A DNA stretch of 64,000 nucleotides from positions 98,909,128-98,973,127 of the forward strand of contig CM061133.1 in NCBI GenBank assembly GCA_030789695.1, read 5' to 3'. The stretch is from Scilla litardierei. Its lineage: Eukaryota > Streptophyta > Magnoliopsida > Asparagales > Asparagaceae. Each line of letters begins with the position of its first letter. Within the stretch, counting starts at the first letter, position 1. Position numbers and translations under genes: made by a program. Under the pieces are notes generated by a model. That model saw only the letters and a program-made list of their open reading frames with translations. It searched no databases and was not told the DNA's origin. Shown here piece by piece: positions 12,398 through 23,261 of this stretch.

Positions 12398-12811
12398 TGA
12401 TACGAGCCGCTAGGGTTTTGATGATAAAAAGAGTATTTTTCTGGGGAAAGGTTGGATTTTTATGGTGAAAAGATGAGATTTGGGAGAAAATGTGGATTTT
12501 TATTGAAGAATGACTGAAATACAAGATAAAGTTGCTCACAATTGAAGAGGATGCAACTTTCTTAACTTTGAATTAGAGATCAAAGCTTAAATCTCCAAGA
12601 TCTAGCTTTTTCAACGAAGGAAAAGCCTAAATCATAGATCTAGAGTTTCTTCCATAATATTCGACATCACCCCCTCACCCTAGTTGTCGCCTACAAATAC
12701 TAATCTAAAAATAACCAACATTACAAATACAAATATGAAAATTACAAAAAGACCCCCAAAATCTGAAAATTACGAAAACGTCACTGATGGGCCAAAATGC
12801 AAAATGCATCA
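12398..12811 (-). repeat. Element A, right (5') LTR, 414 bp
   Basis: It starts TGATACG and ends ATGCATCA. Its inner edge is preceded on the + strand by CTGGTACCAATT, a mutated form of the initiator-Met primer site seen intact in element B. The start matches the LTR starts at 14023 and 15742. Confidence 0.75.
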
Positions 12812-14022
12812 TACTTCTAATACATCTGATACCAACACTATAAATCACTAGATGATATCCAGACTGAAATTGAGGTTTCAAACCTTATTTCTGATTTTTA
12901 ATCATATTTTACTAACTTGTTATTAATCGGTGAATCTTATTCCCCTAACAACACTTGTTCCATTGCCAAAAAACAAGGATAAAGACAAATATCAATCTTA
13001 AGTTGTATATGCTATTGAGTTGCATGATGCAATGTTAAAAAATATTATTTTGATATCACGGATAGTTGTTGGTACACTGACCTTTCTTTTTATGTCCAAA
13101 ATTTTGAATTGGCATATTTATTTGACTTTGTTTATGGTTTGAATATAAAATTTACCATGTTTGTAAATTTTATTTGTTAATACTTTTGATCATGCTGTAC
13201 TCATAGCTTGTAGTTGCCAATTTTAAACAAAACAACATAAGGTGGTGCACATGCTATTTACTATTTTAAGTTGAGGCTTCAGCTTACATAGTAGAGAGTG
13301 TGGCCCGGGGGTGAACATATGTAAAGCCAAAGGTGGGTGGATGCTATCACTGAATTTTGTGAAAAAAAACAAAAACTATGTGATCTTCAAGTTCTTGCAC
13401 AATATTTTCTTTTGTTTAACATATTTTTCAACAAAAATTAAACGTGAGATTATCTCGAAGTGGTAAAGTTTTGCAATTGGATGGAGGAGGTCCAATGTTC
13501 ACGTCTGTGGCTTTTGACTTTCTTCTTCTCATCAATTAAGAAATCAACTAAAAATTCTATTTTTTCACATTTACCTAAAGTTTTACATTGTGCAAGAAGG
13601 GTGAAGTTAAAAAATGATTTTAAATGTCCTAAAAAGGAACACATATATTTGTGTGTTTTCTTTCATACTTCAAAACATGTTACAATATTATTTGTTAATC
13701 TATCTATATATTTATTTTAAAAACTTATATTTTAACGCTCACAATTTGGAGTATAATCTATGGTTAAAATTTACATGTATGTGTCTATATTATGTATGAT
13801 CGAGCCTATTATTCTTCACTTACGTCCATTTTGAATATAATTTCAACATCCGTTGATTACATAAGGAAAAATTTAAAAATAGAATAAAATTTAAAAAGAA
13901 AGGAACATATTGAAAGGCTATTATACTATGTAGCTGGGGGGTCTATTTTTACCAAAAAGATAATGGGTGCTCGTGTGAAATGTACTTTTCTGAAAACTCT
14001 GTTACAATTGGATGCAGGCGAC
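12812..14022. other. AT-rich DNA without recognised gene
   Basis: This lies between elements A and B. A TCTGATACCA string at about 12832-12841 resembles another primer-binding site on the minus strand but has no LTR that I can pair with it. Frames at 13450-13799 are short and low in complexity. It may belong to the upstream intron of the MATE gene. Confidence 0.4.
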
Positions 14023-14403
14023 TGATACGTTTCAGATTTGGATCTGGGATAAAAATGGGATTTTATAGGTTTCTGTGATGAAAGATGTGATTTTTATGGG
14101 AAAAAGAGAGTTTAGGGTTAGGGAAGAGATTTGGGGAAGAAATGATGGGATTTTATTGTTGTAGAAATAGAAATACAAAATATTACTAGTCTCGATTCAA
14201 GATGAGGCCTTTCTCCTAGCTTTTGATTCGAGATCAAAGCTTAAGATCTCCAACTAATTTTCCGTGGACAAAATGACTAAGGGTTTTCTTCAATAATCCA
14301 AACATATCCCTCTCATAGCCGAGCTTAGGCTATAAATAAAGGAAAATTACAGAATTTGTCAATTTACGAAAATGCCCATGGGGCCAAAATCCAAGGCGTA
14401 TCA
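14023..14403 (-). repeat. Element B, left (3') LTR, 381 bp
   Basis: The termini TGATACG..CGTATCA are perfect inverted repeats. A TATAAATA string occurs near 14331. Confidence 0.85.
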
Positions 14404-14690
14404 TTACTCCACCTTCGAAGAATCACCTTGTCCTCAAGGTGGTGCATGAAGTACACGAGTGCGCTTTTCCGAGTGTTGGAGCATGTCTCCTCGCCTCCTG
14501 AATCAAAAGGCCACCCACGAGCTATGTCTTCCTCGAAACGTTGCTGCAGGAGTGGGAGCTTGTCAGTGTCTGAGTCTTTTATGCTCTGACTCTTTCCATT
14601 CTGAATTTGGACTCCAAACGGACCTGGAATCGTCAAAAACCAGAAGCAGCACAAAAAATCAGCCAAAAATCGCCCAGAATTCCAAAATAA
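14404..14690 (-). pseudogene. Element B pol-end remnant
   Basis: The minus frame contains VYFMHHLEDKVILRRW close to the LTR, a phrase I associate with the end of Ty3-type polyproteins. The same DNA phrase recurs next to the left LTR of element A at 2294-2350. Upstream in the same frame is no recognisable integrase. Confidence 0.45.
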
Positions 14691-15440
14691 ATGTCAAGCT
14701 ACACTGTTCATCGCGTGGAGCCTTCGGCTCGGCTAAGCCAGCTGGAGTCGACGCCTGCGGCTTCGGGTCGGCTGGATCGAGCTGCCATTATAGCAGTGGC
14801 GACTCGCCGGCGTCGACGAATTTTTCCGACGAATTCGTCGGCGGTTGCCAACAATCTTTGGTCTATTGGCTTCGGCGTGACGGGGTACATTTGTGGGGGG
14901 GGGGCAGTGGTGGGCCAAGATCTCACTGGAGGCGTCGCCGGCAACGCTCGAAACTCGTCGCAGCTGTCGTTGGTGGCTGTTTTCGGCGGCTCCGGCGTCC
15001 GATGGCTGCGACGAAGGCTCCTCTGGGTTTGCGCGGCCAAGGTGCATCCATCGGTGGTGGTGGCGAGCCCTGACTTCGACGGCAGCGTCACCGGTGACGC
15101 TCGAAAGCCCATGCCGCAACTCTCCATTGCTCCAATCGTCCTATCGAAATCCCCAGGGGGCTCGTCGGAGCTGCTATGGCCCCCATGGGGCTCATCGGGG
15201 ACGGCGAGGCCCTCTGGGGGCTCGTCGGTGTCGTGGCGGCTCTCTGGGGCTTACTGGGGCTCTAGCTGTCAATGGGGAGGTCATCACCTCCAGTAGTTGC
15301 TCAGGGTCCCTCGTCGGTATCACATTTGAGTCGCCGGAGTCTAAAAGCTCCAAATCTGCGTCGTTTTCCTCCGTCTTTTCCAGATCTGTGACGGTCTTCT
15401 CCTTCTTCTCAGGGTTTGGTAGATGTAGAAACCTTCAGGT
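14691..15440 (-). other. GC-rich interior of element B
   Basis: Several frames are open on both strands because stop codons are rare in this GC-rich stretch. Translated products are rich in Ser, Pro, Arg and Ala. Between 15160 and 15260 the phrase GGGGCTCGTCGG and variants recur. I cannot assign a protein. It contrasts sharply with the AT-rich LTRs and flanks and could be captured host DNA. Confidence 0.4.
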
Positions 15441-15468
15441 TTGGGACCGGATCACCTTGGGAATGGCG

Positions 15469-15720
15469 CTACTTGTCGAAAGTTCTCGCCTTTTGCTCCG
15501 GATATAGGGTTTCGGCCTGATTTGAGTCCATCTTCTTCGAAAACGCATCAAGTTTCTGATTGGTTTGAGCTATGGCTTCCATGAGTTGCGAGAACTTCCG
15601 ATCAAACTCGCTCTTCTGTTCGTCGGCGTTCTTCTTAATCAAGTCGCGGACATCGCCTTTAAACTTCTCCATCTTCTCTTTCAATGCATCGATTCTATCT
15701 TTGGATCTCGTAGTAGTCAT
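15469..15720 (-). pseudogene. Element B gag-like N-terminus, coiled-coil
   Basis: An 83-residue frame starts at an ATG 18 bases from the primer site. It begins MTTTRSKDRIDALKEKM and is strongly helical and charged, with heptad-like Leu/Ile/Phe positions, as in the N-terminal coiled coil of many plant Ty3 gag proteins. It ends at a stop before any capsid motif. Element A has a counterpart at 11924-12381. Confidence 0.6.
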
Positions 15721-15725
15721 GGATC

Positions 15726-15738
15726 GACTCTGATACCA
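15726..15738 (-). other. Primer-binding site (initiator-Met type) of element B
   Basis: The minus strand reads TGGTATCAGAGTC three bases inside the right LTR. This matches the 3' end of plant initiator tRNA-Met except for the last position of the usual core. It fixes the element's orientation. Confidence 0.85.
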
Positions 15739-15741
15739 ATT

Positions 15742-16114
15742 TGATACGTTTCAGATCTGAATCTGGGATAAAATGGGATTTTATGGGTTTCTGGGATGCC
15801 AGATGGGATTTTTATGGAAAAAATGGATTTTTAAGGTTAAAGAAGAGATTTGGGGAAGAAAAGAGAGGATTTTATTGATGTAGAAATGGAAATACAAAAG
15901 ATAACTAGTCTCGATTCGAGATGAGGCATTTCTCCTAGCTTTCGTTTCGAGATCAAAGCCTAAGATCTCCAACTAATTGTCCGTGGACAAAATGACCAAG
16001 GGTTTTCTTCAACAATCCAAGCATACCCCTCCCATAGCCGGTCCTAGGATATAAATAAAGGAAAATTACAGAATTTGTCAATTTACGAAAGTGTATTTGG
16101 GGCCAAAATCCAAG
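15742..16114 (-). repeat. Element B, right (5') LTR, outer end altered
   Basis: It aligns with 14023-14403 up to CCAAAATCCAAG. The terminal GCGTATCA is replaced by unrelated TTTTTATG, so the last bases were lost or mutated. Confidence 0.8.
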
Positions 16115-17444
16115 TTTTTATGAATGTATACAAGAGGCGCTCCCATTCACTGTAAACCAAAAAAATAGCGGGCACCAAGCTAGTCCTTTGGTAGTAACTA
16201 CTTGTTGAGAGACCTTTGAAATTTTAAAAATAACAAGATTTACATTTCATCTTTCACATGGTAATTGTTGCGAATCCATCTGGAGGTAGCTCATCATGAT
16301 TTTTATTTGATTTCATTAGAGTTTCTATTTGGATTTTATTTGACTGTGTTTGTAAGGATTTTATTGGATTTTTTTTGGATTTATTTGGGTTTTACTTTAT
16401 TTCTTGTATTGTGGATGTAGAAAACTCTATAAATAAGCTTTTATCGCTTTGAGAGAAGACATAGATAAATTGATTGAGAGTTATTAGTTCTGAATGATCA
16501 AAAGTTGAATATCTTACAATCTGATTTACTTGAGCAGGCGGATGATTATATTGAGTGCAAAGCTCTTAACATACTTTACCTTAATTTAAAACCTTAGATC
16601 TAGTTTTTTTCCTTATGTTTCTTCTTTGATCTATTGTTTTGCATCAACATATCTACACACTACAATTTTTAATCCCTATATCTGCATTTTTCATGACAGT
16701 ACAAAGTCCTTGTAATGGATATTACTTGATTAAATATCTTGAAAGTAATATTTTCCTTCTTGCATAAAATGCTGCAGAAAGGCCGACTTCTATATAATGC
16801 AAAGGAAATAATAGGTGAAAATTTTACCTAAATGCTGCTTTTTCTAGAAGCTTAATATTTATTTCTTATCATACTTTATATTGTGAATCTTTGACTAATA
16901 ATTTGTTCAAAATTTGTAGTTGAATTCAATTATAGTGTGTACAATTCAACTGTTCAACAGTTAATGGACCAACCGGCGTTCACAATTGCTCAAGAAAAGG
17001 AAAAAGTACCAAATGATGATAGGGCTTCTATCTACATATACTATTACTTTTTTTATTAAATTTATCATTTGCAAAAATTTACTGTAAAAAATATTGCAAA
17101 CCCTGTGACTGTTTTTGTTGAAGTCGATTAAATGTTGTCATGGTTTTATGCTTTTACACATTCGGACGACTAAAAAACATTATATATTCTCATTAAAACA
17201 TGTGCAGTTGCACGAGCCAGAGAACTCAGAGAACTTGTTACTTGTATTAATTTCATTTTGGGAGGATTGTTGATTTAATTCAAGTTTGCAGATTGTTATG
17301 CTTCTCTGGGTGATAATGTTATAAATTTAGTAATTGATTATTTATTTTGGATATATTTTCGTTTATGATAATAGGTCTTGGGATCACTGCATCCTCTACT
17401 TGATTATGTTCTCTCTCATTCAAATCTCTGACGTTTGTATGCAG
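16115..17444. other. AT-rich DNA upstream of MATE exon a, with a possible solo LTR
   Basis: A candidate solo LTR runs from TGTTGCG at about 16266 to CTCTTAACA at about 16571. It has a good TATAAATA at 16428-16435 and the T-rich leader of a Copia LTR, but the flanking 5-mers do not match. The rest looks like intron. I searched for the preceding MATE exon (the RGFKDT region) and did not find it. Confidence 0.35.
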
Positions 17445-17541
17445 GACTAGGCAATCTTTCAAGTGTGGTTTTACTGCCTCTACTTGCATATTCTTTTGGC
17501 TTGGGCATCACTGGTGCTGCGGTTGCAACTGTTGCATCTCA
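17445..17541 (+). CDS. MATE transporter (DTX45/44-like), exon a
   Basis: MATE proteins export organic compounds across membranes using H+ or Na+ gradients; the DTX44/45/EDS5 group is plastid-associated. This 97-nt exon follows a TTTGTATGCAG acceptor and ends before a GTACGT donor. It encodes LGNLSSVVLLPLLAYSFG, then LGITGAAVATVAS, matching the conserved GN..V..P....G..GAA.ATV.SQY segment that joins two helices in this family. It starts with two bases of a split codon and ends with two bases (CA) that pair with the first base of exon b to make Gln. The open frame runs on into the intron, but the splice sites and family pattern define the exon. The subgroup is my best judgement; MATE membership is firm. 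Confidence 0.85.
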
Positions 17542-18312
17542 GTACGTTATTTTTACATCAGGCTCCAAGAACTTAAACTTGACTAACAAAAAAACAACAT
17601 TGTACCCTTGTAGCTACTCTCTCACAGTAGTTATTATATTCATACACGTTTCATGCGTAATATCAATATTTTCCTTTTAGTTTCATGCTTTCATTCAGTT
17701 GTGAAATCCAAGTACCTATGGTTAATTGCATCTTGATTAATTTTCTTATTGCGACCTTCATTTCTGCTTGTAGGTTCCAGCGGTATTGTTAATTATCATC
17801 TTTATTGTCATTTTTTCTTATTTTGCTTATGCTACAATTAAATAATGATATTCTTTTTAGTTTGAGTCATGGATGTAGGTTTCGGCCGACACCCCCTCGT
17901 ATCGGTCGTATCGTTTGGGTTTCGGAGGCAAACGAAACCGAAACGTTCATATGAACTCAGTTTTGGCTGAAACCGTACAGTTTCCGTCAGTTTCAGCTAT
18001 CGAAACCAAAGAAGAAAAGCAATTGAAGAAATAGAAAAAAATATGCAGGAAAAAAGACTAACCTTTGCCGCTTCTGCCGTCGCTGTTTTCGCCGCTTCTG
18101 TCGATGGTTTTGTTCTTCCACAACTTTTGCCACCTCATCGTTCACCTTTGTCGCTCCTCGGACTGTGGGACCGTGGGAGTGGGACCGTGGGATGAAGAGA
18201 AGAGGGAAGAAGATGAGAAGAGGGACAGTGGGGGTCTATGACCCCACGTGAAGGCATGTGAGGGTCTAGGACTCTATGAAGTAGGTGCAGGGAAGCTCAG
18301 TGTCGCTACTGA

Positions 18313-18427
18313 GCTACTCACATTACACATTTTGATAAACATAGTTCATTTATTTACAAGTTTGCCATTTCAATGGAAATTTGTAAATAAAAGAACAAAG
18401 TATAGCAAAATGTGTAATGTGAGTAGC
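18313..18427. mobile_element. Hairpin MITE, copy 1
   Basis: A 22-bp arm at 18313-18334 (GCTACTCACATTACACATTTTG) is exactly complementary to 18406-18427. A second inner palindrome (TTTATTTACAA / TTGTAAATAAA) lies between the arms, so nearly the whole 115 bp can fold. Copy 2 at 18483-18586 shares the arm core. Confidence 0.8.
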
Positions 18428-18482
18428 ATCACTAGTGGAGGTTGGTACAGTGACTTTTCCTCGTATTTTTTGATGTTTAGAT

Positions 18483-18586
18483 GCTATTCACCTTACACAT
18501 TTTGCTAACCAAGTTTTATTTATTTACATGTTTGCCCTTATCTTTAGAAAATTGGGATATATTTAGCAAAATGTGTAAGGTGAATA
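18483..18586. mobile_element. Hairpin MITE, copy 2
   Basis: The left arm GCTATTCACCTTACACATTTTGCTA (18483-18507) pairs with 18564-18586 over about 23 bases. The core TTACACATTTTG is shared with copy 1, 56 bp upstream. Both lie inside the hAT-like element. Confidence 0.78.
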
Positions 18587-19048
18587 TGAAAACTCTTCTA
18601 AATACAAGAACATATGTATTTTTAATTTTTGATAGTATTGGACAAATTTTTAAATACCTATTAGTAATACAAATTTGATAGTATTTGATTCTATTTGTTT
18701 CATACTTTAGTTTTTTAAGTATTGGATAGTATTTGATAAGTTGTTAAGTATTTGAAACTATTGATATAGACGAAAAGAAAAGAAAATTCAAGACCACCGA
18801 AATGAGTGAAACCCAACCAAAACCTAAAATTTCTGAAAGGCCGAAACCGAAACCGAAACCGAAACCGAGACATCTAACCTTGGTTTGAGTTGTCAGTAAA
18901 TATCTAGTAACACATTTTTCTTAGAATTTCTAGTAGCATGAGTTGAATGGGATGGTTTCTTGCAATGGAACTCATTTAATTTTTGATAATATTATAGACC
19001 ACTATATTCTAACTGATATTTACCTGGTATTTCATGTCTATTAACTTC

Positions 19049-19441
19049 TTTTGACATTGGCGATTGCTAAATCTTGACAACTTTGTTTGGCAAATTGAAT
19101 CCTTCAATATGTATGAATTTGTATGGAACCATGTTAAACTAATAACGAATATTAAGTACGTGGCATATCATTTATTTTGACATTGGTGATTTTTTTACCT
19201 CTGTCTAGTACGATGAAACAACATTTTTGACATTTAAATTGAAGTTCGACATTGATGCACTATTGCACCTTGATATTCCTCTTTTGACATTGGTGATTGC
19301 TGAATCTTGACATTTTTGTTCTGTAAATTGAATAAACTGTTTAGTGTGAATTTGTATGGAACCATGTTGTATGGAACCATGTTAAACTAATTATGGAATG
19401 ATGTTTTAAGTAAATGACATGTCATTTATTTTGACATTGTT
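19049..19441. repeat. Intronic tandem duplication, 233-bp period
   Basis: TTTTGACATTGGYGATTGCT and the following block, including GAATTTGTATGGAACCATGTTAAACTAAT, occur at 19049 and again at 19282. The second copy has a further small internal repeat of TGTATGGAACCATGT. Non-coding. Confidence 0.75.
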
Positions 19442-19585
19442 TTCCCCCATGTCTAATTCAATTGAAGCTGATGGCGATGCAGTACCCCTCTTATGCCTCT
19501 TTGAATACCGAACCCATATTATATTATAATTGTGAATGCTGGTACCAACTGACATGTTTTTCTGTTGCATTTCAAAAATATTCAG

Positions 19586-19686
19586 GTATGTCACTGCCTT
19601 TTTACTCATTTGGTCTCTCAATAAGAGTGCTGTTATAATTTCTCCGAAGCTTGAGAACTTGCAATTTGGCGGATATATAAGATCTG
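19586..19686 (+). CDS. MATE transporter (DTX45/44-like), exon b
   Basis: This 101-nt exon lies between a TATTCAG acceptor and a GTGAGT donor. Its first base completes the Gln codon begun in exon a. It encodes YVTAFLLIWSLNK, then ISPKLENLQFGGYIRS, and leaves one base (G) for exon c. The LNK...PKL..L.FG.Y..SGG pattern is typical of the DTX45-type cytosolic loop before the next helix. No stop interrupts it. Joining across the next intron restores the glycines of SGGLLLGR exactly, so the gene model is supported by phase as well as by similarity. Confidence 0.88.
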
Positions 19687-19741
19687 GTGAGTGTTTCCTA
19701 AAAAATAAAATTGCATCTTAAGCAACATTATTCATGCTGAT

Positions 19742-21086
19742 TTGTTTCTAGTGATTGTTTTACCTTAAGAAGATTCCCTGTTTCGGGGGATAATTGTTGA
19801 AAAAGTTGCTACGCTTTTATTTTTGAGCTCTGATTATGCATGTACAATGGTTATTCATATTTAAGGCTGCATTGAGATGTATACTATGTATCAATCCTGA
19901 AATAATATGTAACTATGTAACCAGAATAAAAGATTATGCAAAACAGTGACATGCTCCTTCCAGTTTAAACCTTTATTCGGGAATTATTATCTTGGCAATA
20001 AAGCATACATTAGGATAAATACTATTGGATATAGTCCGATTACTGTGTCCATGCAAATCATTCTCTGTCTGAATTGTCTTTGCTTGTCTAATTCTAGATA
20101 CCATCACCGGATTTAAGATGATGGAATAACTATTTATTGAGATATCCTCAGGAACACACCATGCATTTGAATGTTGCTTTTGCTCGTGTCCAGTACTGGA
20201 TACCAACATACGAGTTGAGTTGAAGGAAGAACTATTTATTAAGATATCCTTATCAGCACATGCATTTTAAAAGACTTCCTGAAATTTTAAAAAAACACAA
20301 AACTAATTTGAAAATTTGTAAATTTGAACTTTTGAAAATGACCAAAATGCCTTTATTTATATATTATTTATATTTTTTTAAAGAAAGGCTCATAGGTTTG
20401 ATACCCTTGTTTATTAAGTTTGATGAAACTATCCTGAACTTTTAGGCATATTTCAAAAAAGTTCCATATATTTAAAAAGAACATAAAACTATATATTTTT
20501 AATATGCTATGATTTTCTTTTTCACTATTTCAAACTTTCATCTCTAATATTTTTTGCTTTATTCTTTTCTTATTTTGGCTTTTTTTCTTCTAACATAATT
20601 TTTTTTGGAAAAATCTTAAGAATCATTAGAAAATAAAAACAAATCTTATAAAGCAACGAAAATATTCATAAAATGGAATTTTGTTAAAATTATAGAACTT
20701 GTTAACTATTCACTTATTTGTAATAAAAGTATGATACAAATCAAGATTTTTTAGAATGAATTATTTATTATAGTTTAAATATTATAAAACTGTAAATTTA
20801 TAAAGAATTTAAGCTGAATATTTTTTCATAAAATTATAAATAAAGTAAAACCTTACTCGAACATGAGCTCATAATATATCCAATATTATCATAAAACAGT
20901 AAAACACAGTAATATATAATTACATATGATATATTCTTTCTAATTTAAGTAATATATGACTATTTATTATCAATAATGAAAGTGTAACAGAATTGAATCT
21001 TAATGCATAAAATGTATAATAATGCATAAACATAAAAAAATAAATACTATGATTAATTTGTTAATAAAATAATTTATTCAAAACAA
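19742..21086. other. AT-rich intron sequence
   Basis: Long A/T-rich stretches without paired repeats, coding motifs or clear element ends. I take it as original intron DNA. Confidence 0.5.
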
Positions 21087-21192
21087 GCCTGACCTAAAAA
21101 CACTCAATTCCGACCCAAAAACATTACAAGTCTCTTTAAGCCTGACCTAAAAACACTCAATTCCGACCCCAAAAACCTTACAAATCTCTTTT
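21087..21192. repeat. 53-bp tandem repeat, two copies
   Basis: GCCTGACCTAAAAACACTCA begins at 21087 and 21140, and the two units differ at a few bases. Confidence 0.8.
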
Positions 21193-21429
21193 CCTTCTAC
21201 CATCTTTGCTCCCCAAATCCAAATCCTTCTCATTTCTATCATACTTCCTCCTCTTTGGCATTATCACATTTGTCCTCGTTGTCGTCTGCACATGTGATGG
21301 AGAAATAAAGGGTTGTGTGTTTTTTTTGGAGTTTTACATATTTAAAAAGTAGGGAAAAGTGTATTTTATGTATTAAAAATTCACGTGATGGTCATGTGCT
21401 AATGGAATTGTAATATCACTAGTCATAAC

Positions 21430-21447
21430 CCGTGCCCGTGGGCACGG
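21430..21447 (-). other. Helitron 3' hairpin
   Basis: An 8-bp stem (CCGTGCCC / GGGCACGG) with a 2-base loop lies close to the CTAG terminus. The adjoining GGGCACGGGTTATGA also occurs at 135-149 and 1008-1022. Confidence 0.7.
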
Positions 21448-22429
21448 TTCATCTAAGATTTTGCCCCACGAAATCTTTATCTCCAAAAAATTATTTCCAC
21501 GGCCAAAATTTAAAAGAACAACAAATAGCATAAAAATATTTAGCGGCACGAGCGCTTTCGGCACGGAACAATAAATTCAACGCGTGCTCTTTCGGTGCAA
21601 AACAACAGATTAGTGTAGAACAACAAATTCGACACGGAACAACAAATTAGCGTAAAAAATTTAGCGGGGGCACGGGAGCCTTCGACGCAGAACAATAAAT
21701 TAGCGTAAAAAAATTAGCATAAAAAAATTCGGCGCGGGTGCCTTCGACGCGATGCATTAATTAAGTGCAAATGGCGGGCTTAAGTGGAAATGCAAATGAC
21801 AGACTTATGTGGAAATGCATTATGTGCAATGTCAGAATCTTTTTTCCCACATTAGGTGTTTCTCTCAATTTATATCATCCGAACTGTCTCTTCGATTCTC
21901 TCATCCTTTTATAGCAACCATAAATAGCTTCTCTTCGGCTCCTTGGCTAATTGGAATTTGAGAAGTTTTTCTTTCTAGCTATTGATTACCCCACTCCAAG
22001 GCCAGCGAATATAAACCATTGCATTTTCCCACATTTTTAATGGAGACAATTTCCAATGCACAGATGTATGTGAAATTAAATCCAAGTCAATACTGTTGAA
22101 ATTGCAAATGGTAATTTCGAAATCATTTTAATGTTCAATTAGTGCCAAAATTTCACCCACATATAATGTTTTTCCCTCCAAAAATTAATTTTAAACAAAA
22201 CCTCATCTGAACCGTTGATTCCTCAAGATTAAATTTGAACCGTCTTTCTATTAACCTGTTTGTCCTAATCAGCTTGTCCTAGTCAGCCCTAGGATTCAAA
22301 AACAGTTGTCAAATGTAAGATAGATATGTATGCTAGATGCAAATTTAGACATGATCTTGTATGCTAGATGCTTAGTAGAGGTTGAAGCAAAGACCCCACT
22401 GCCTAAGGGCACGGTTCATTTAAAATATT

Positions 22430-23000
22430 CCCCCTCAAAATCTCGATCCCCTAATTTTACACGGTCATCAATAATTAAAGCGCAATAATTATTATTACGG
22501 TCCCCTTAAAAATTTTAGTTTCTCAAATTTAGTTTCCTACATAAGTAGGCCCCCCTAAAATTTTCAAAAAAATTAGTTTCACTAAAATTTAGTTCTTAAC
22601 ATGGAATTTAGTTTCCCGCAAAAAATTTAGTTTCTCACAAAATTTCGGTCAACTCTGATTTAGTTGAACCCAAAATTTTATGGTTTCCCTCCTAAATTTT
22701 AAATTTCCAAAAAATTTAATTCCTCCCAAGAATTTAGTTCCCACAAAAAATGTAATTCCATACAAAATTTTGTTACATTCAAATATAATTCTCTCAAAAG
22801 TTCCCCCATGATGTAAATCTCCTCAAAATTTTAGGCGGTTTCTCCTAAAATTTCCACTTTATAAATATTTTAATTCCCCTCAAAATTTTGTTTGCTTTAG
22901 AGAATTTAGAGATCTCCAAAAATTTTAGTTTTTCTAAAACAATAGCTTCCTCCAATTTTTTTTATTTTCACCATAAGATTTTGACAAACTTTACTTTTCC
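22430..23000. repeat. Degenerate AAAATTTAG-type reiteration
   Basis: Short phrases such as AAAATTTAGTT, CTCAAAATTTT and TTCCCAC recur at irregular spacing over about 570 bp, giving a low-complexity interior in the Helitron. Confidence 0.6.
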
Positions 23001-23077
23001 TATTGTTTGCAGTTGGTGAGATCATGTTGGTGCAATACAGCAGTCTCCTTTGTGGGTGGCAATGCAACAGTTTGCTT

Positions 23078-23248
23078 TCAAAAGCAGCCAACATCAAATT
23101 CTTTGCGTGCTTGCCTGCCATCAAAATTTCGTTCATGCATGCAAATCTGTCGTGGCCTCACTGTAGCCACCCTCTTTCTGCCATTTGGATCTGACCGAGG
23201 ATGGTCCTCACGCACAATATCCAAACTCTCACGGATGATGCATTTACC
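23078..23248 (-). pseudogene. Exon-like captured segment 3 in the Helitron
   Basis: After a TTCTAG acceptor-like site, a 56-codon frame is open to a TGA at 23080-23078 and would resume for 25 more codons past it. Its translation is protein-like, not simple, and includes ESLDIVREDHPRSDPNGRKR and MHERNFDGRQARKEFDVG. I do not recognise the family. It has the same strand as the Helitron and as the two other exon-like segments, as expected of a captured multi-exon gene piece. It could be chance. Confidence 0.4.
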
Positions 23249-23261
23249 CTAGAATGCAAAG

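Larger units (their letters stand above)
1988..12811 (-). mobile_element. Element A: small Ty3-type LTR element, split by a nested chromovirus
   Basis: The left LTR remnant (1988-2293) and right LTR (12398-12811) share long stretches, for example AATTGAAATACAAGATAAA and GAGATCAAAGCTTAAATC. The minus orientation follows from a primer-binding-like sequence next to the right LTR and from the pol-end-like phrase (HLEDKV type) next to the left LTR. With the nested chromovirus (2675-11918) removed, the internal region is only about 0.86 kb, so this is a deletion derivative without pol. The interior is GC-rich compared with the LTRs. Element B at 14023-16114 is the same family in the same orientation. 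Confidence 0.7.
14023..16114 (-). mobile_element. Element B: non-autonomous Ty3-type LTR element with GC-rich interior
   Basis: LTRs at 14023-14403 and 15742-16114 share start TGATACG and nearly all of their length. The left one ends in the matching CGTATCA. The primer site lies immediately inside the right LTR, so the element is on the minus strand. The interior is only 1.34 kb: a gag-like N-terminus, a very GC-rich 600-bp stretch, and a pol-end-like remnant next to the left LTR. The outer end of the right LTR is altered after CCAAG, so no target duplication can be confirmed. Confidence 0.8.
17868..18882. mobile_element. hAT-like non-autonomous element with exact 8-bp TSD
   Basis: GTTTGAGT occurs at 17860-17867 and again at 18883-18890, a perfect 8-bp target duplication as hAT elements make. 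The element starts CATGGATGTAGGTTTCGG and ends in the roughly complementary CCGAGACATCTAACCTTG, so termini are CA..TG with imperfect inverted repeats. Inside the ends are arrays of CCGAAA/TTTCGG phrases (17880-18010 and 18835-18870). There is no transposase. It sits wholly within the first MATE intron seen here and contains two smaller hairpin elements. Confidence 0.85.

Noticed and set aside
12830..12842. Primer-site-like TCTGATACCA outside element A
   Set aside because: No LTR start follows it and no LTR pair can be found, so it is probably chance or an unrecognisable remnant.
14459..15507. Three long overlapping + frames of about 200 codons
   Set aside because: They lie in the GC-rich interior of element B, where stops are rare on both strands. 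Their products are low in complexity and the element is oriented on the minus strand.
14331..16435. TATAAATA strings as host promoters
   Set aside because: They sit in LTRs or LTR-like sequence and are best read as retroelement promoters. No host reading frame follows them.
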